A stretch of DNA of 64,000 nucleotides, taken from Modestobacter roseus (lineage in GTDB: Bacteria; Actinomycetota; Actinomycetes; Mycobacteriales; Geodermatophilaceae). Positions within the stretch are counted from its first letter, which is position 1. Every line of letters begins with the position of its first letter. Below, one piece after another: positions 26,431-36,396 of this stretch. Location: contig NZ_VLKF01000001.1 of assembly GCF_007994135.1 (NCBI RefSeq), positions 3,224,001-3,288,000 on the forward strand. The letters run 5' to 3'. Under the pieces are notes generated by a model that saw nothing but the letters and a program-made list of their open reading frames with translations, had not been told where the DNA came from and searched no databases. Made by a program: the position numbers and the translations under genes.

Positions 26431-27633
26431 GTGCCGGGCGGGGTCAGCGGGCCACCCCGCCCCGGTGGTCCGCCCCCCGGTCCGGGCCGGGACCGCAGCC
26501 GGGGCAGCCTGCTGGCGCCGGATGCACCGGTCGCCCCGGACCGTGAGGTGCCCAACGGGCTGCGGATCGCCGCTGCCTGGTCGTGGCGGGCGATCGTCGT
26601 GGTCGCGGCCGGCTACCTGGTGCTGCGCGCGGCCGGCTACGTCGCCGTCGTCCTGGTGCCCGTCTTCGTGGCGCTCCTGCTCGCGGCGCTGCTGCAGCCG
26701 GGTGCTGCGTGGCTGCGCCGGCGGGGCTGGCCGACGTCGCTGTCGGCGATCACCATGCTCGTCGTCGGGCTGGGAGTGGTGGCCGGGCTGCTCACCCTGG
26801 TCGTCGAGGAGTTCGTGGCGGGGTACGACGACCTCGCCGACCAGGTCGGCCAGGGGATCGACCAGATCCGCGACTTCGCCGTCAGCACCTTCCCGGTCTC
26901 CCAGTCGCAGATCAACGACGCGCTCGACAGCGCGCAGACGGCGATCAGCGACAACCGCGACGTGCTCACCTCGGGCGCCCTCACCACCGCGGCCACCGTC
27001 GGGGAGCTGCTGACCGGCGCGCTGCTGACCCTGTTCACCCTCTTCTTCTTCCTGCTGGACGGCCGGCAGATCTGGCTGTGGCTGGTCGGCCTGACGCCCG
27101 CCAACTCCCAGGCCTACCTGGACGAGGCGGCCCGCCGCTCCTGGCGGACGCTGATCTCCTACGTGCGGGCCACCGTGGCCGTCGCCGCCTTCGACGCGGT
27201 GTTCATCGGGGTGGGTCTGCTCGTGCTGGGCACGCCACTGGTCGTCCCGCTGGCGGCGCTGGTGTTCCTCGGCGCCTTCATCCCGATCATCGGCTCGTTC
27301 CTGGCCGGCACCGTCTCGGTGCTGGTCACCCTCGTCGCGGTCGGGCCGGTCCAGGCGCTCGTGGCGCTGGGCATCATCGTCGTGGTGATGCAGCTGGAGG
27401 GCCACGTGCTCCAGCCGCTGCTGCTGGGCCGGGCGGTCTCGGTGCACCCGCTGGCGGTGGTGCTCGGCATCGCCGCCGGGCTGCTCGTCGGCGGCATCTT
27501 CGGCGCGCTGATCGCCGTCCCGGTGATCGCCTGCGGCAACGTGGCGGGCACCTACCTGTCCCGGCGGCACGAGGGGCCCCGGCCGCCGCAGCCGGACACC
27601 CGCCGCGCGCGCCGGCTGGTCCGCGCGGAGTGA
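26431..27633 (+). CDS. AI-2E family transporter (PerM-like permease)
   Basis: About 400 residues in this frame. A Pro/Gly-rich cytoplasmic segment is followed from about 26550 by seven or eight membrane helices typical of the AI-2E/PerM family: VVVAAGYLVLRAAGYVAVVLVPVFVALLLA at the start (helix about residues 50-80), VFLGAFIPIIGSF, and the C-terminal HPLAVVLGIAAG. A large extracytoplasmic loop (about 115-180) separates helices 3 and 4. The start is uncertain: GTG 26431 and GTG 26548 are both in frame and neither has a clear ribosome site, while the good site at 26147 belongs to another frame. Substrate unknown; family members export autoinducer or act as Na+/H+ antiporters. Confidence 0.8.
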   Translation: MPGGVSGPPRPGGPPPGPGRDRSRGSLLAPDAPVAPDREVPNGLRIAAAWSWRAIVVVAAGYLVLRAAGYVAVVLVPVFVALLLAALLQPGAAWLRRRGWPTSLSAITMLVVGLGVVAGLLTLVVEEFVAGYDDLADQVGQGIDQIRDFAVSTFPVSQSQINDALDSAQTAISDNRDVLTSGALTTAATVGELLTGALLTLFTLFFFLLDGRQIWLWLVGLTPANSQAYLDEAARRSWRTLISYVRATVAVAAFDAVFIGVGLLVLGTPLVVPLAALVFLGAFIPIIGSFLAGTVSVLVTLVAVGPVQALVALGIIVVVMQLEGHVLQPLLLGRAVSVHPLAVVLGIAAGLLVGGIFGALIAVPVIACGNVAGTYLSRRHEGPRPPQPDTRRARRLVRAE

Positions 27634-27721
27634 CCGGCGCGCGCCGCGGCCCCTTCCCCGGCGCGCCCGGGGATGGTCTGGTGTGCCCTGTCCGGCCGGA
27701 GCACCCTCCAGGAGGAACCCG

Positions 27722-28183
27722 ATGAGCCGCCAGGTCCAGGTCACCTTCGACGCCGCCGACCCCCGGGCGCTGTCGATCTTCTGGCGCGACGCGCTGGGCT
27801 ACGTCCACCCCGCGCCACCCGGGGTCGACCTGCCCGCGGGGGCCGACCCGCTCGCCGCCTGGGACGACCTGCTGGCCCGGATGGACGTCCCGGAGGAGCA
27901 GCGCAACTCCAGCTCGGCCCTCGAGGACCCGGACGGACCCGGCCCGCGGTTGTTCTTCCAGCAGGTGCCGGAGGGCAAGGTCGCCAAGAACCGCCTGCAC
28001 CTCGACGTCCGTGCCGCCCCCGGGCTGCAGGGCGAGGAGCGGATGGCGGCGCTGGAGGCCGAGTGCGACCGGCTCGTCGCGCTGGGGGCCACCCGGGTGC
28101 AGCGGTTCGAGCCGGAACCCCCGATGAGCGCCGGGTTCATCGTGCTGACCGACCCCGAGGGCAACGAGTTCTGCCTGGACTGA
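27722..28183 (+). CDS. VOC-family protein (glyoxalase/bleomycin-resistance fold)
   Basis: A 153-residue protein with the vicinal-oxygen-chelate fold of the actinobacterial glyoxalase-like group: QVTFDAADPRALSIFWRDALGY at the start, KNRLHLDVRA in the middle and VLTDPEGNEFCLD at the end, supplying the usual His and Glu metal ligands. The reaction is unknown; most of this subgroup is uncharacterised. AGGAGGAA lies 5-6 bp before ATG 27722. The gene ends 4 bp before hairpin repeat copy 1. Confidence 0.85.
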   Translation: MSRQVQVTFDAADPRALSIFWRDALGYVHPAPPGVDLPAGADPLAAWDDLLARMDVPEEQRNSSSALEDPDGPGPRLFFQQVPEGKVAKNRLHLDVRAAPGLQGEERMAALEAECDRLVALGATRVQRFEPEPPMSAGFIVLTDPEGNEFCLD

Positions 28184-28186
28184 GGA

Positions 28187-28243
28187 AGGAGCTGCCTGCC
28201 CCCGTGACGCGCTGCGCGCACCTCGGGGCCCTGCAGGCAGGCC
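28187..28243. repeat. Post-stop hairpin repeat family, member 1
   Basis: Starts 4 bp after the VOC stop. The outer stem CTGCCTGC/GCAGGCAG encloses CCCCG/CGGGG and ends in the shared block CGGGGCCCTGCA. The same right-half block and stem layout occur at 50000-50054 and 62231-62286, with different but complementary outer-stem bases. It acts most likely as a bidirectional terminator between the VOC gene and purD. The inner loop differs from the other two members. Confidence 0.6.
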
Positions 28244-28249
28244 GACCGG

Positions 28250-29518
28250 TCAGGTCACGCGGATGCGCCCCTCGACGGCGGCCAGGCCGATGTCGGTGCG
28301 CCAGTGCGCGCCGGCCAGCCGGACACCGGCGACCCGCTCGTACGCGGTCTGCCGCGCCGCGGCCAGGTCGTCCCCGACCGCGGTGACCGCGAGCACCCGG
28401 CCCCCGGCCGAGTGCACGAGGCCGTCCGCGCCCACCGCCGTGCCGGCGTGCAGCACGCCCTCGCCGTCGGCGCCGGTGACCGGGTCGCCGACGCGCGGCC
28501 GCTCGGGGTACCCGGAGGCCGCGACGACGACGGTGACCGCCGCCCCGTCCCGCCAGCGCAGCGGCGGGTGGTCGGCGAGCGCACCGGTGGCCGCGGCGTG
28601 CAGCAGCCCGGCGAGCGGGGTCTCCAGCAGCGGCAGCACCACCTGGGTCTCCGGGTCGCCGAACCGGGCGTTGAACTCGACCACCCGCAGGCCGCGCGAG
28701 GTCAGCGCCAGCCCGGCGTAGAGCAGCCCGCTGAACGTCTCGCCGCGCCGGCGCAGCTCGTCGACGGTGGGCTGCAGCACCGTGCGCAGCACCTCCTCGA
28801 CCAGGCCCGCGGGCGCCCACGGCAGCGGGGCGTAGGCGCCCATGCCCCCGGTGTTCGGGCCGCCGTCGCCGTCGTCGCGGCGCTTGTGGTCCTGGGCCGG
28901 CAGCAGCGGGACGACGGTGGTGCCGTCGGTGACGGCGAACAGCGACACCTCCGGGCCGTCGAGGAACTCCTCGACCAGCACCGCGCCGCCGGCGTCGAGC
29001 ACCCCCCGGCCGTGGGCGAGCGCCGCATCCCGGTCGGGGGTGACCAGCACGCCCTTGCCGGCGGCCAGCCCGTCGTCCTTGACCACGAACGGCGTCGCAC
29101 CCGCGGCGGCCACCTCGTCGAGCGCCGTCCCCAGCTCGGCCACGCCGCCCACCGGCCAGGCCCGGGCGGTCGGCACGCCGGCGGCGGCCATCACGTGCTT
29201 GGCGAACGCCTTCGACGCCTCGAGCTGCGCGGCCTGCGCCGACGGGCCGAAGCAGGCGATGCCCGCCTCGCGCACGGCGTCGGCCGCGCCGGCCACCAGC
29301 GGCACCTCCGGGCCGATGACGACCAGGTCGGCGCCCCACTCCCGGGCCAGGGCCGCGACCGCGACCGGATCGGCGACGTCGACGGGCAGGGCAGCGGCGA
29401 TCACCGCGGTCCCGGCGTTGCCCGGCGCGCACGCCAGCGCCGTGACGGCGGGGTCGGACTGCAGAGCCACGCACAGGGCGTGCTCCCGGGCACCGGAGCC
29501 GATCACGAGCACGCGCAC
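28250..29518 (-). CDS. purD: Phosphoribosylamine-glycine ligase (GAR synthetase)
   Basis: Second step of purine synthesis: phosphoribosylamine plus glycine plus ATP to GAR. It has 422 residues with an N-terminal [13 protein letters not shown] fold, the ATP-grasp region ([16 protein letters not shown]), [12 protein letters not shown] and the metal-binding [15 protein letters not shown] 29518 starts exactly at the conserved motif. It stands alone, 23 bp downstream of the rsgA stop, and may be co-transcribed with rsgA. Confidence 0.97.
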   Translation of the reverse strand: MRVLVIGSGAREHALCVALQSDPAVTALACAPGNAGTAVIAAALPVDVADPVAVAALAREWGADLVVIGPEVPLVAGAADAVREAGIACFGPSAQAAQLEASKAFAKHVMAAAGVPTARAWPVGGVAELGTALDEVAAAGATPFVVKDDGLAAGKGVLVTPDRDAALAHGRGVLDAGGAVLVEEFLDGPEVSLFAVTDGTTVVPLLPAQDHKRRDDGDGGPNTGGMGAYAPLPWAPAGLVEEVLRTVLQPTVDELRRRGETFSGLLYAGLALTSRGLRVVEFNARFGDPETQVVLPLLETPLAGLLHAAATGALADHPPLRWRDGAAVTVVVAASGYPERPRVGDPVTGADGEGVLHAGTAVGADGLVHSAGGRVLAVTAVGDDLAAARQTAYERVAGVRLAGAHWRTDIGLAAVEGRIRVT

Positions 29519-29541
29519 GACGCAGAACCTACCGAGCGGCG

Positions 29542-30564
29542 TCAGCGCCCGGGCCGGGCCCGGTGCTGCCGGTGCAGCGCCCGCAGCCGGGCGGTCTCCG
29601 TGGCCCGGGCCCGCGCGTCCGACCGCAGCGCCTGCCGGTGGGCCTCGGCCTGCAGCTTCCGCCAGCCCAGGAGCCGGCCGGGGTCGAGCTCGCCGTCCTC
29701 GATCGCCGCCGCGACGGCGCACCCGGGCTCGGTCCGGTGCGCGCAGTCCCGGAACCGGCAGCCGGTGGCGAGCGCGACGACGTCGGCGAAGGCGTCGTCC
29801 AGCCCGTCCTCCCCGGCCAGGGCGAGCTCCCGCATCCCGGGGGTGTCCACCAGCAGTGCACCGCCGGGGAGCTGGTGCAGCTGGCGGGCGGTGGTGGTGT
29901 GCCGGCCCCGGCCGTCGCCGCGGATCCCCGCGGTGGCGGCGACCGGCCGGCCGGCCAGCGCGTTCGCCAGGCTCGACTTGCCGACCCCGGACGGGCCGAC
30001 CATCGCCGCTGTGCAGCCCGGCGCGAGCAGCCCGCGCACCGCCTCGATGCCCGCGCCGGTGACCGCCGAGACCGGCAGCACGACCACCCCGATCGCGTCC
30101 TCGGCGACCTGCGCGACCGCCGCCGGCACGTCCGGGCAGAGGTCGGCCTTGGTCAGCACGACGGCCGGGGGCGCGCCGCTGCCCCATGCCACGGCCAGGT
30201 AGCGCTCGATCCGGCGCAGCCGGGCCGGGGCGGCCAGCGAGTCGACGACGAGCACCAGGTCGACGTTGGCGGCCACCACCTGCGGCGCCGACCCGCGGCC
30301 GGCCGCGGTGCGGACGAACGCCGTCCGCCGGGGGAGCAGCGCCACGGCGAGCTCGCCGCGCACGGCGACCCAGTCACCGACCGCCGGTGCGGAGCCGCCC
30401 CGCAGCAGGCTGCCGGCGTGCACGCGCTGCTCCCCGTCGGCGGTGAGCACGGTGAGCAGGCCGCGGTCGACCCGGGCCACCCGCCCCGCGCGGCACCCCG
30501 CGGGGACCGGCGGACCGGTCGTGCCCGACACACCCGGGACTGAGACATCACTCACACGGGTCAT
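29542..30564 (-). CDS. rsgA: Ribosome small subunit-dependent GTPase A
   Basis: A 340-residue circularly permuted GTPase that assists late maturation of the 30S subunit. An OB-like domain (about 20-90) is followed by the permuted G motifs: G4 TKAD, then G1 GPSGVGKSS, then G3 DTPG. The C-terminal zinc knuckle reads [14 protein letters not shown]. The tail is rich in Arg and His, suitable for RNA contact. ATG 30564 diverges from the GDPD gene over 95 bp. Confidence 0.95.
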   Translation of the reverse strand: MTRVSDVSVPGVSGTTGPPVPAGCRAGRVARVDRGLLTVLTADGEQRVHAGSLLRGGSAPAVGDWVAVRGELAVALLPRRTAFVRTAAGRGSAPQVVAANVDLVLVVDSLAAPARLRRIERYLAVAWGSGAPPAVVLTKADLCPDVPAAVAQVAEDAIGVVVLPVSAVTGAGIEAVRGLLAPGCTAAMVGPSGVGKSSLANALAGRPVAATAGIRGDGRGRHTTTARQLHQLPGGALLVDTPGMRELALAGEDGLDDAFADVVALATGCRFRDCAHRTEPGCAVAAAIEDGELDPGRLLGWRKLQAEAHRQALRSDARARATETARLRALHRQHRARPGR

Positions 30565-30659
30565 GCTGACCTCCAGGTGAGGCGCTTGTCCCCCGATTTG
30601 TCCCCATGGAGTCGGCGCACGTTCACCCGCCGGACGGCGGGGTGGGTTTCCCTGGAGTC

Positions 30660-31706
30660 ATGTCCGAGACCGGCCTGCGGGCCGCTCCCTCTTCCCGACG
30701 GACCTCCTCACCCGTGGTGATCGGTCACCGCGGTGCTCCCAGCTACCGCCCCGAGCACACGGCCGCGAGCTACGAGCTCGCCATCGACCTGGGCGCGGAC
30801 CGCATCGAGCCCGACCTCGTGGTCTCCCGGGACGGCGTCCTCATCGCCCGGCACGACGCCGAGCTCTCCCGGTCCACCGACGTGGCCGACCGCCCGGAGT
30901 TCGCGATCCGGCGGCGCACCGCGGACGTCGACGGCGAGCTGCAGACCGGCTGGTTCGTGCAGGACTTCACCCTCGCCGAGCTGCGCACGCTGCGGGCGAT
31001 CGAGCGGCTGCCCGCCGTGCGGCCGCTGAACACCGCCTACGACGGCCGCTTCGGCGTGCTCACCCTGGCGGACGTGGTGGAGCTGGTCCGGCGCCGGTCG
31101 ACCCCCACCCGGCAGATCCAGGTGCAGGCCGAGCTCAAGCACCCCGCCTGGTTCGCCACGCAGGGCCTGCCGATGACCGAGCTGCTCGCCGCCGAGCTGC
31201 GCCGGCTGGACGCCGCGCGCCCCGACGGGCCCGTCGTCGTCATGGCGTTCGAGCAGGAGGCGCTGCGTCAGCTGCGCGCCGACCTCGGCAGCGGCGGCCC
31301 CACGCTGGTGCAGCTGGTCGACGAGGAGGGCGTGCAGGACGCCCTGCTCACCCCCTCCGGCCTGCGGGAGATCTCCACCTACGCCCAGGGCATCGCCCCG
31401 CACAAGGGCCGGATCCTGCTGCACGGGGCCGACGGCTCGCTCGTCGGCGTCTCCGACCTGGTCAGCCAGGCCCACCGGGCCGGCCTGACCGTCACCCCGT
31501 GGACGTTGCGGCCGGAGAACCTCTTCCTGCCCCGGCACCTGCGCTCCGGCAGCGACCCGCACGGGCTCGGCGACGCGCAGACCGAGGCCCGGCTGCTGTT
31601 CGCCCTCGGCTGCGACGGCGTGATCAGCGATGCCCCGGAGACCGCCTACCGGGCCCGCGCCGAGCTGACCGCCGAGGCCCTGGCCCCGGTCCGCCCCCGC
31701 GTCTGA
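30660..31706 (+). CDS. Glycerophosphodiester phosphodiesterase family protein
   Basis: A TIM-barrel phosphodiesterase of 348 residues that would release glycerol 3-phosphate from glycerophosphodiesters. The GDPD signature is intact: GHRGAPSYRPEHT with the two catalytic His/Arg positions, ADRIEPDLVVSRDGVLIARHD with Glu/Asp metal ligands, and VQAELKH; GCDGVISDAPE closes the barrel. No signal peptide is evident, so it is probably cytoplasmic. ATG 30660 is closest to the domain; ATG 30606 would add 18 residues. It ends at a strong terminator facing purA. Confidence 0.92.
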   Translation: MSETGLRAAPSSRRTSSPVVIGHRGAPSYRPEHTAASYELAIDLGADRIEPDLVVSRDGVLIARHDAELSRSTDVADRPEFAIRRRTADVDGELQTGWFVQDFTLAELRTLRAIERLPAVRPLNTAYDGRFGVLTLADVVELVRRRSTPTRQIQVQAELKHPAWFATQGLPMTELLAAELRRLDAARPDGPVVVMAFEQEALRQLRADLGSGGPTLVQLVDEEGVQDALLTPSGLREISTYAQGIAPHKGRILLHGADGSLVGVSDLVSQAHRAGLTVTPWTLRPENLFLPRHLRSGSDPHGLGDAQTEARLLFALGCDGVISDAPETAYRARAELTAEALAPVRPRV

Positions 31707-31709
31707 TCC

Positions 31710-31766
31710 CGAGATCTGCGTTCTCGGGGCCTCCCGGCGCGGGTGACCCCGAGAACGCAGATCTCG
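31710..31766. terminator. Bidirectional terminator between the GDPD gene and purA
   Basis: Two perfectly complementary 20-nt arms (31710-31729 and 31747-31766) around a 17-nt loop fill the gap between the convergent stops at 31706 and 31774. The arms contain AGATCT and GTTCTC, less GC-rich than the surroundings. Confidence 0.9.
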
Positions 31767-31773
31767 TCGCGCG

Positions 31774-33746
<1,973 letters not shown>

Positions 33747-33762
33747 CGGACGGGGCCCCGCG

Positions 33763-34254
33763 ATGACCGACGGACCGACCGAGCGGACCGTGGGCGGCTT
33801 CGACCGCCCGGCCCGGGCGTGGGTGCTCAGCCTGTTCGGCGCCGGTGGCGCGGCGGCGGGCGTCCTGCTGCCCCGGCTGGCGGGCTGGGCCGCCGACCTG
33901 CCCTGGGTGCCGTTCCAGGGCCCGCTGGAGCTGATCGGCTCCCTCGAGACCTGGCCGGCCTGGGGGTGGCCCGCGGGTGGCCTGGTGGTCGGCCTGCTGT
34001 TCGCCGGGTACGTCATCGCCGTCTCACCGGTGCTGCACGTCGACCCGGCCGAGGTGGAGGTCCGCCGCCGTGGCCGGGTCGAGCGGGTGGTCCCTCGTGA
34101 CGCGGTGGACGCCGTGTTCCGCCGTGGCTCGCACCTGGTGATCGAGAACCGCGCCGGGCGCGTCCTGTTCGACGACGACGTGGAGGGGGATGCGGATCTG
34201 GTCCGCGACGCCTTCCTGGCCGCGGGCTGGCCGTGGGAGGGCCCGCGCGACTGA
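33763..34254 (+). CDS. YqeB-family membrane protein
   Basis: A 163-residue protein. Two hydrophobic helices (about 19-40 and 68-90) flank the family segment WAADLPWVPFQGPLELIGS, followed by a PH-like cytosolic domain (VEVRRRGRVERVVPRDAVDAVF, then the ending AAGWPWEGPRD). This pattern matches the YqeB family of Bacillus and Streptomyces, whose function is unknown. It starts 17 bp after the preceding gene and is probably co-transcribed with it. Confidence 0.78.
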   Translation: MTDGPTERTVGGFDRPARAWVLSLFGAGGAAAGVLLPRLAGWAADLPWVPFQGPLELIGSLETWPAWGWPAGGLVVGLLFAGYVIAVSPVLHVDPAEVEVRRRGRVERVVPRDAVDAVFRRGSHLVIENRAGRVLFDDDVEGDADLVRDAFLAAGWPWEGPRD

Positions 34255-34334
34255 CCGGCGCCGGGCCGCCACCTGCGTCGGCCGCCCGGCCGCGGATCGT
34301 GGACACTGGGGAGACCGTCCCGCCCGAGGAGGTC

Positions 34335-34376
34335 GTGCTGCCGTCGTCCCGTCGCCCGCCCGGTCCCTGCCGGTGA
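34335..34376 (+). CDS. Possible 13-codon leader peptide before the second ABC permease
   Basis: GAGGAGG is followed 4 bp later by GTG 34335, opening a 13-codon frame (MLPSSRRPPGPCR) whose TGA (34374-34376) overlaps the permease GTG start (34373) as GTGA. The permease has no ribosome site of its own, so it would depend on translation of this leader. Alternatively the strong site marks the true permease start and a base has been lost in between. Confidence 0.35.
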   Translation: MLPSSRRPPGPCR

Positions 34377-35437
34377 CCCCCGACCGCCCCCTGGCGTTCG
34401 GCCCGCCCGCGCCGGTGGTGCCCCGCTCGCGCGGCCGTCGGATGTTCGACCGGCTGCTCGCCCGCCCCGGCGTCAGCGCGCTGATCGGCGTCGCCGTGCT
34501 GACGCTGCTCTTCGGCGCCCAGTCCCCGGACCTGCTGTCCTCCGCGGGCCTGGCCTCCGTCCTCGAGGTCGCCGCGCCGCTGGGCATCGGCGCCGTGGCG
34601 GTCGCCCTGCTGCTGGTCGCCGGGCAGTTCGACCTGTCGATCGGCGTGGTCGCGGTGAGCAGCGCGTTGCTGACCGCGCTGCTGGTCACCGAGCTGGGGC
34701 TGGACCTCTGGCCCGCCCTGCTGCTGTCCCTCCTCGCCGCCCTGCTCGTGGGGGCGGTGAACGGGTTGCTGGTGGTCAGCACCGGTCTGCCGAGCTTCCT
34801 GGTCACCCTGGCGACGTTCCTCATCCTGTCCGGCGCCGCGCAGGCGGTCGCCGCCGCCGTCGCCGACGCGCCCCGGGTCGGTGGTCTGCGGGGGGAGCCC
34901 GGGTGGGACTCCGCGCACGCCCTGTTCGGCTCGATGGCGCAGATCGGTGACGGACGGTTCCCGGTCTCGGTGCTGTGGTGGGGCGCGGCCACCGTCGTCA
35001 CCACCTGGCTGCTGTGGCGCACCCGGTTCGGCAACGCCGTCTTCGCCAGCGGCGGTGCCCCGCGGCCGGCCCGCGAGCTGGGCGTGCCGGTCGGTCGGAC
35101 CACCGTGCTGCTCTTCCTGGGCACCGCCGCGGCCGGCTGGCTGATCGGCACCCTCGGGGTGGCCCGGCTGGGCGCGGTGCAGGTGACGCCGGCGCTCGGC
35201 GCGGAGATCCAGTTCGTCGTCGTCGCCGTCATCGGGGGCTGCCTGCTCACCGGTGGCTACGGCTCCACCGTGGGGGCGTCGCTGGGCGCGCTGCTCTACG
35301 CCGTCGCCCACGAGGGCATCGCGCTGTCCGACTGGGACCCGCGGTGGTTCGAGGCCTTCCTCGGGGCGCTCCTGCTGGTCGCCCTGCTGGTCAACGGGGT
35401 CGTGCGGCGCCGGCTGCGGGCGGTGCCCCGATCATGA
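34373..35437 (+). CDS. Sugar ABC transporter permease (RbsC/FrcC family), second set
   Basis: A 354-residue membrane protein with about ten helices and the same signatures as the permease at 8684-9739: GQFDLSIGVVAV, NGLLVVSTGLPSFLVTLATF and [23 protein letters not shown]. It is a paralogue of that protein. The stop overlaps the ATPase start as ATGA. No binding-protein gene lies beside it, unlike the first set. GTG 34373 is the likely start, with the overlapping short frame upstream. Confidence 0.9.
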   Translation: MTPDRPLAFGPPAPVVPRSRGRRMFDRLLARPGVSALIGVAVLTLLFGAQSPDLLSSAGLASVLEVAAPLGIGAVAVALLLVAGQFDLSIGVVAVSSALLTALLVTELGLDLWPALLLSLLAALLVGAVNGLLVVSTGLPSFLVTLATFLILSGAAQAVAAAVADAPRVGGLRGEPGWDSAHALFGSMAQIGDGRFPVSVLWWGAATVVTTWLLWRTRFGNAVFASGGAPRPARELGVPVGRTTVLLFLGTAAAGWLIGTLGVARLGAVQVTPALGAEIQFVVVAVIGGCLLTGGYGSTVGASLGALLYAVAHEGIALSDWDPRWFEAFLGALLLVALLVNGVVRRRLRAVPRS

Positions 35438-36264
35438 GCACCGCATGGCAGGGGCCCGCTGAGCCCGCCGACCAGACCGCCACCGACGTCCCGGCGCCGG
35501 TCCTCGAGCTGCGCGGCGTCACGGTCCGCTTCGGCAGCGTGCCGGCGCTCTCCCGGGTCTCCCTGGCCCTGCGGAGCGGGGAGGTGACCTGCGTCCTCGG
35601 CGAGAACGGCTCGGGCAAGTCGACGCTGGTCGCCGTGCTCTCCGGCATGGAGCAGCCGGCGGAGGGCGAGCTGCTGGTCGACGGCCGCCCGGTGCGGTTC
35701 CGCTCACCGCAGCAGGCCCGGGCGCAGGGCATCGCCACCGTCTGGCAGGACCTGGCGATCGCGCCGCTGATGTCGGTGTGGCGGAACTTCTTCCTCGGCG
35801 CCGAGCCCACCCGTGGCCTGTGGCCGTTCCGCCGGCTGGACGTCGGGCGGGCCGAGGAGATCACCACCCGCGCCATGGCCCGGGTGGGCGTGACCGGCCT
35901 GGACCCCGACCAGGCGGCGAGCGCGCTGCAGGCGGGTGAGCGGCAGAGCCTGGCGATCGCCCGCGCCCTGCACTTCGGCGCCCGGGTGCTGGTGATCGAC
36001 GAGCCGACGGCGCCGATGACCGTCAGCCAGCGGGCGATGGTGCTGCAGGCCGTCGTCGCCGCGCGGGAGGACGGGCTGGCGGTGGTGTTCGTGACGCACA
36101 GCCCGCAGTACGCGCACCTGGTGGGCGACCGGTTCCTGCTGCTGGGCGGCGGCCGGGTGGCCGGGCACCTCACCCGGGAGGACGTCGACGTCGACGACCT
36201 GACCCGCCTGGTCGCCGGCGGCGACGAGCTCAGCCGCCTGACGGAGTCCTTGCGCCGCGAGTGA
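35434..36264 (+). CDS. Sugar ABC transporter ATP-binding protein, second set, degenerate signature motif
   Basis: A 276-residue single-domain ATPase. Walker A GENGSGKST (56-64) and Walker B VLVIDEP (185-191) are intact, but the ABC signature reads LQAGE (165-169) instead of LSGGE, replacing the conserved serine that contacts the gamma phosphate. VTHSPQYAHLVG keeps the switch histidine. It shares PLMS-WRNFFLG with its paralogue at 7872-8687. Activity may be reduced, or it may pair with another subunit; neither can be told here. Confidence 0.88.
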   Translation: MSTAWQGPAEPADQTATDVPAPVLELRGVTVRFGSVPALSRVSLALRSGEVTCVLGENGSGKSTLVAVLSGMEQPAEGELLVDGRPVRFRSPQQARAQGIATVWQDLAIAPLMSVWRNFFLGAEPTRGLWPFRRLDVGRAEEITTRAMARVGVTGLDPDQAASALQAGERQSLAIARALHFGARVLVIDEPTAPMTVSQRAMVLQAVVAAREDGLAVVFVTHSPQYAHLVGDRFLLLGGGRVAGHLTREDVDVDDLTRLVAGGDELSRLTESLRRE

Positions 36265-36396
36265 GCTGACCGGCCGTCTGCGGCCTCCGGGACGGCGGCA
36301 CGGGGCCCGGAGGGTTCCTGCCGCCGGCTCGGGCAACGGCTCCGCGCGAGCCCGGGGACAGCACGTGGCCGCGGTTGGAGGCCGGCAGGCCGACGA

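Noticed and set aside
36265..36396. Terminator between the second ABC ATPase gene and the regulator gene
   Set aside because: Several short GC stems (5-8 bp) can be drawn, but none stands out from background in this composition.
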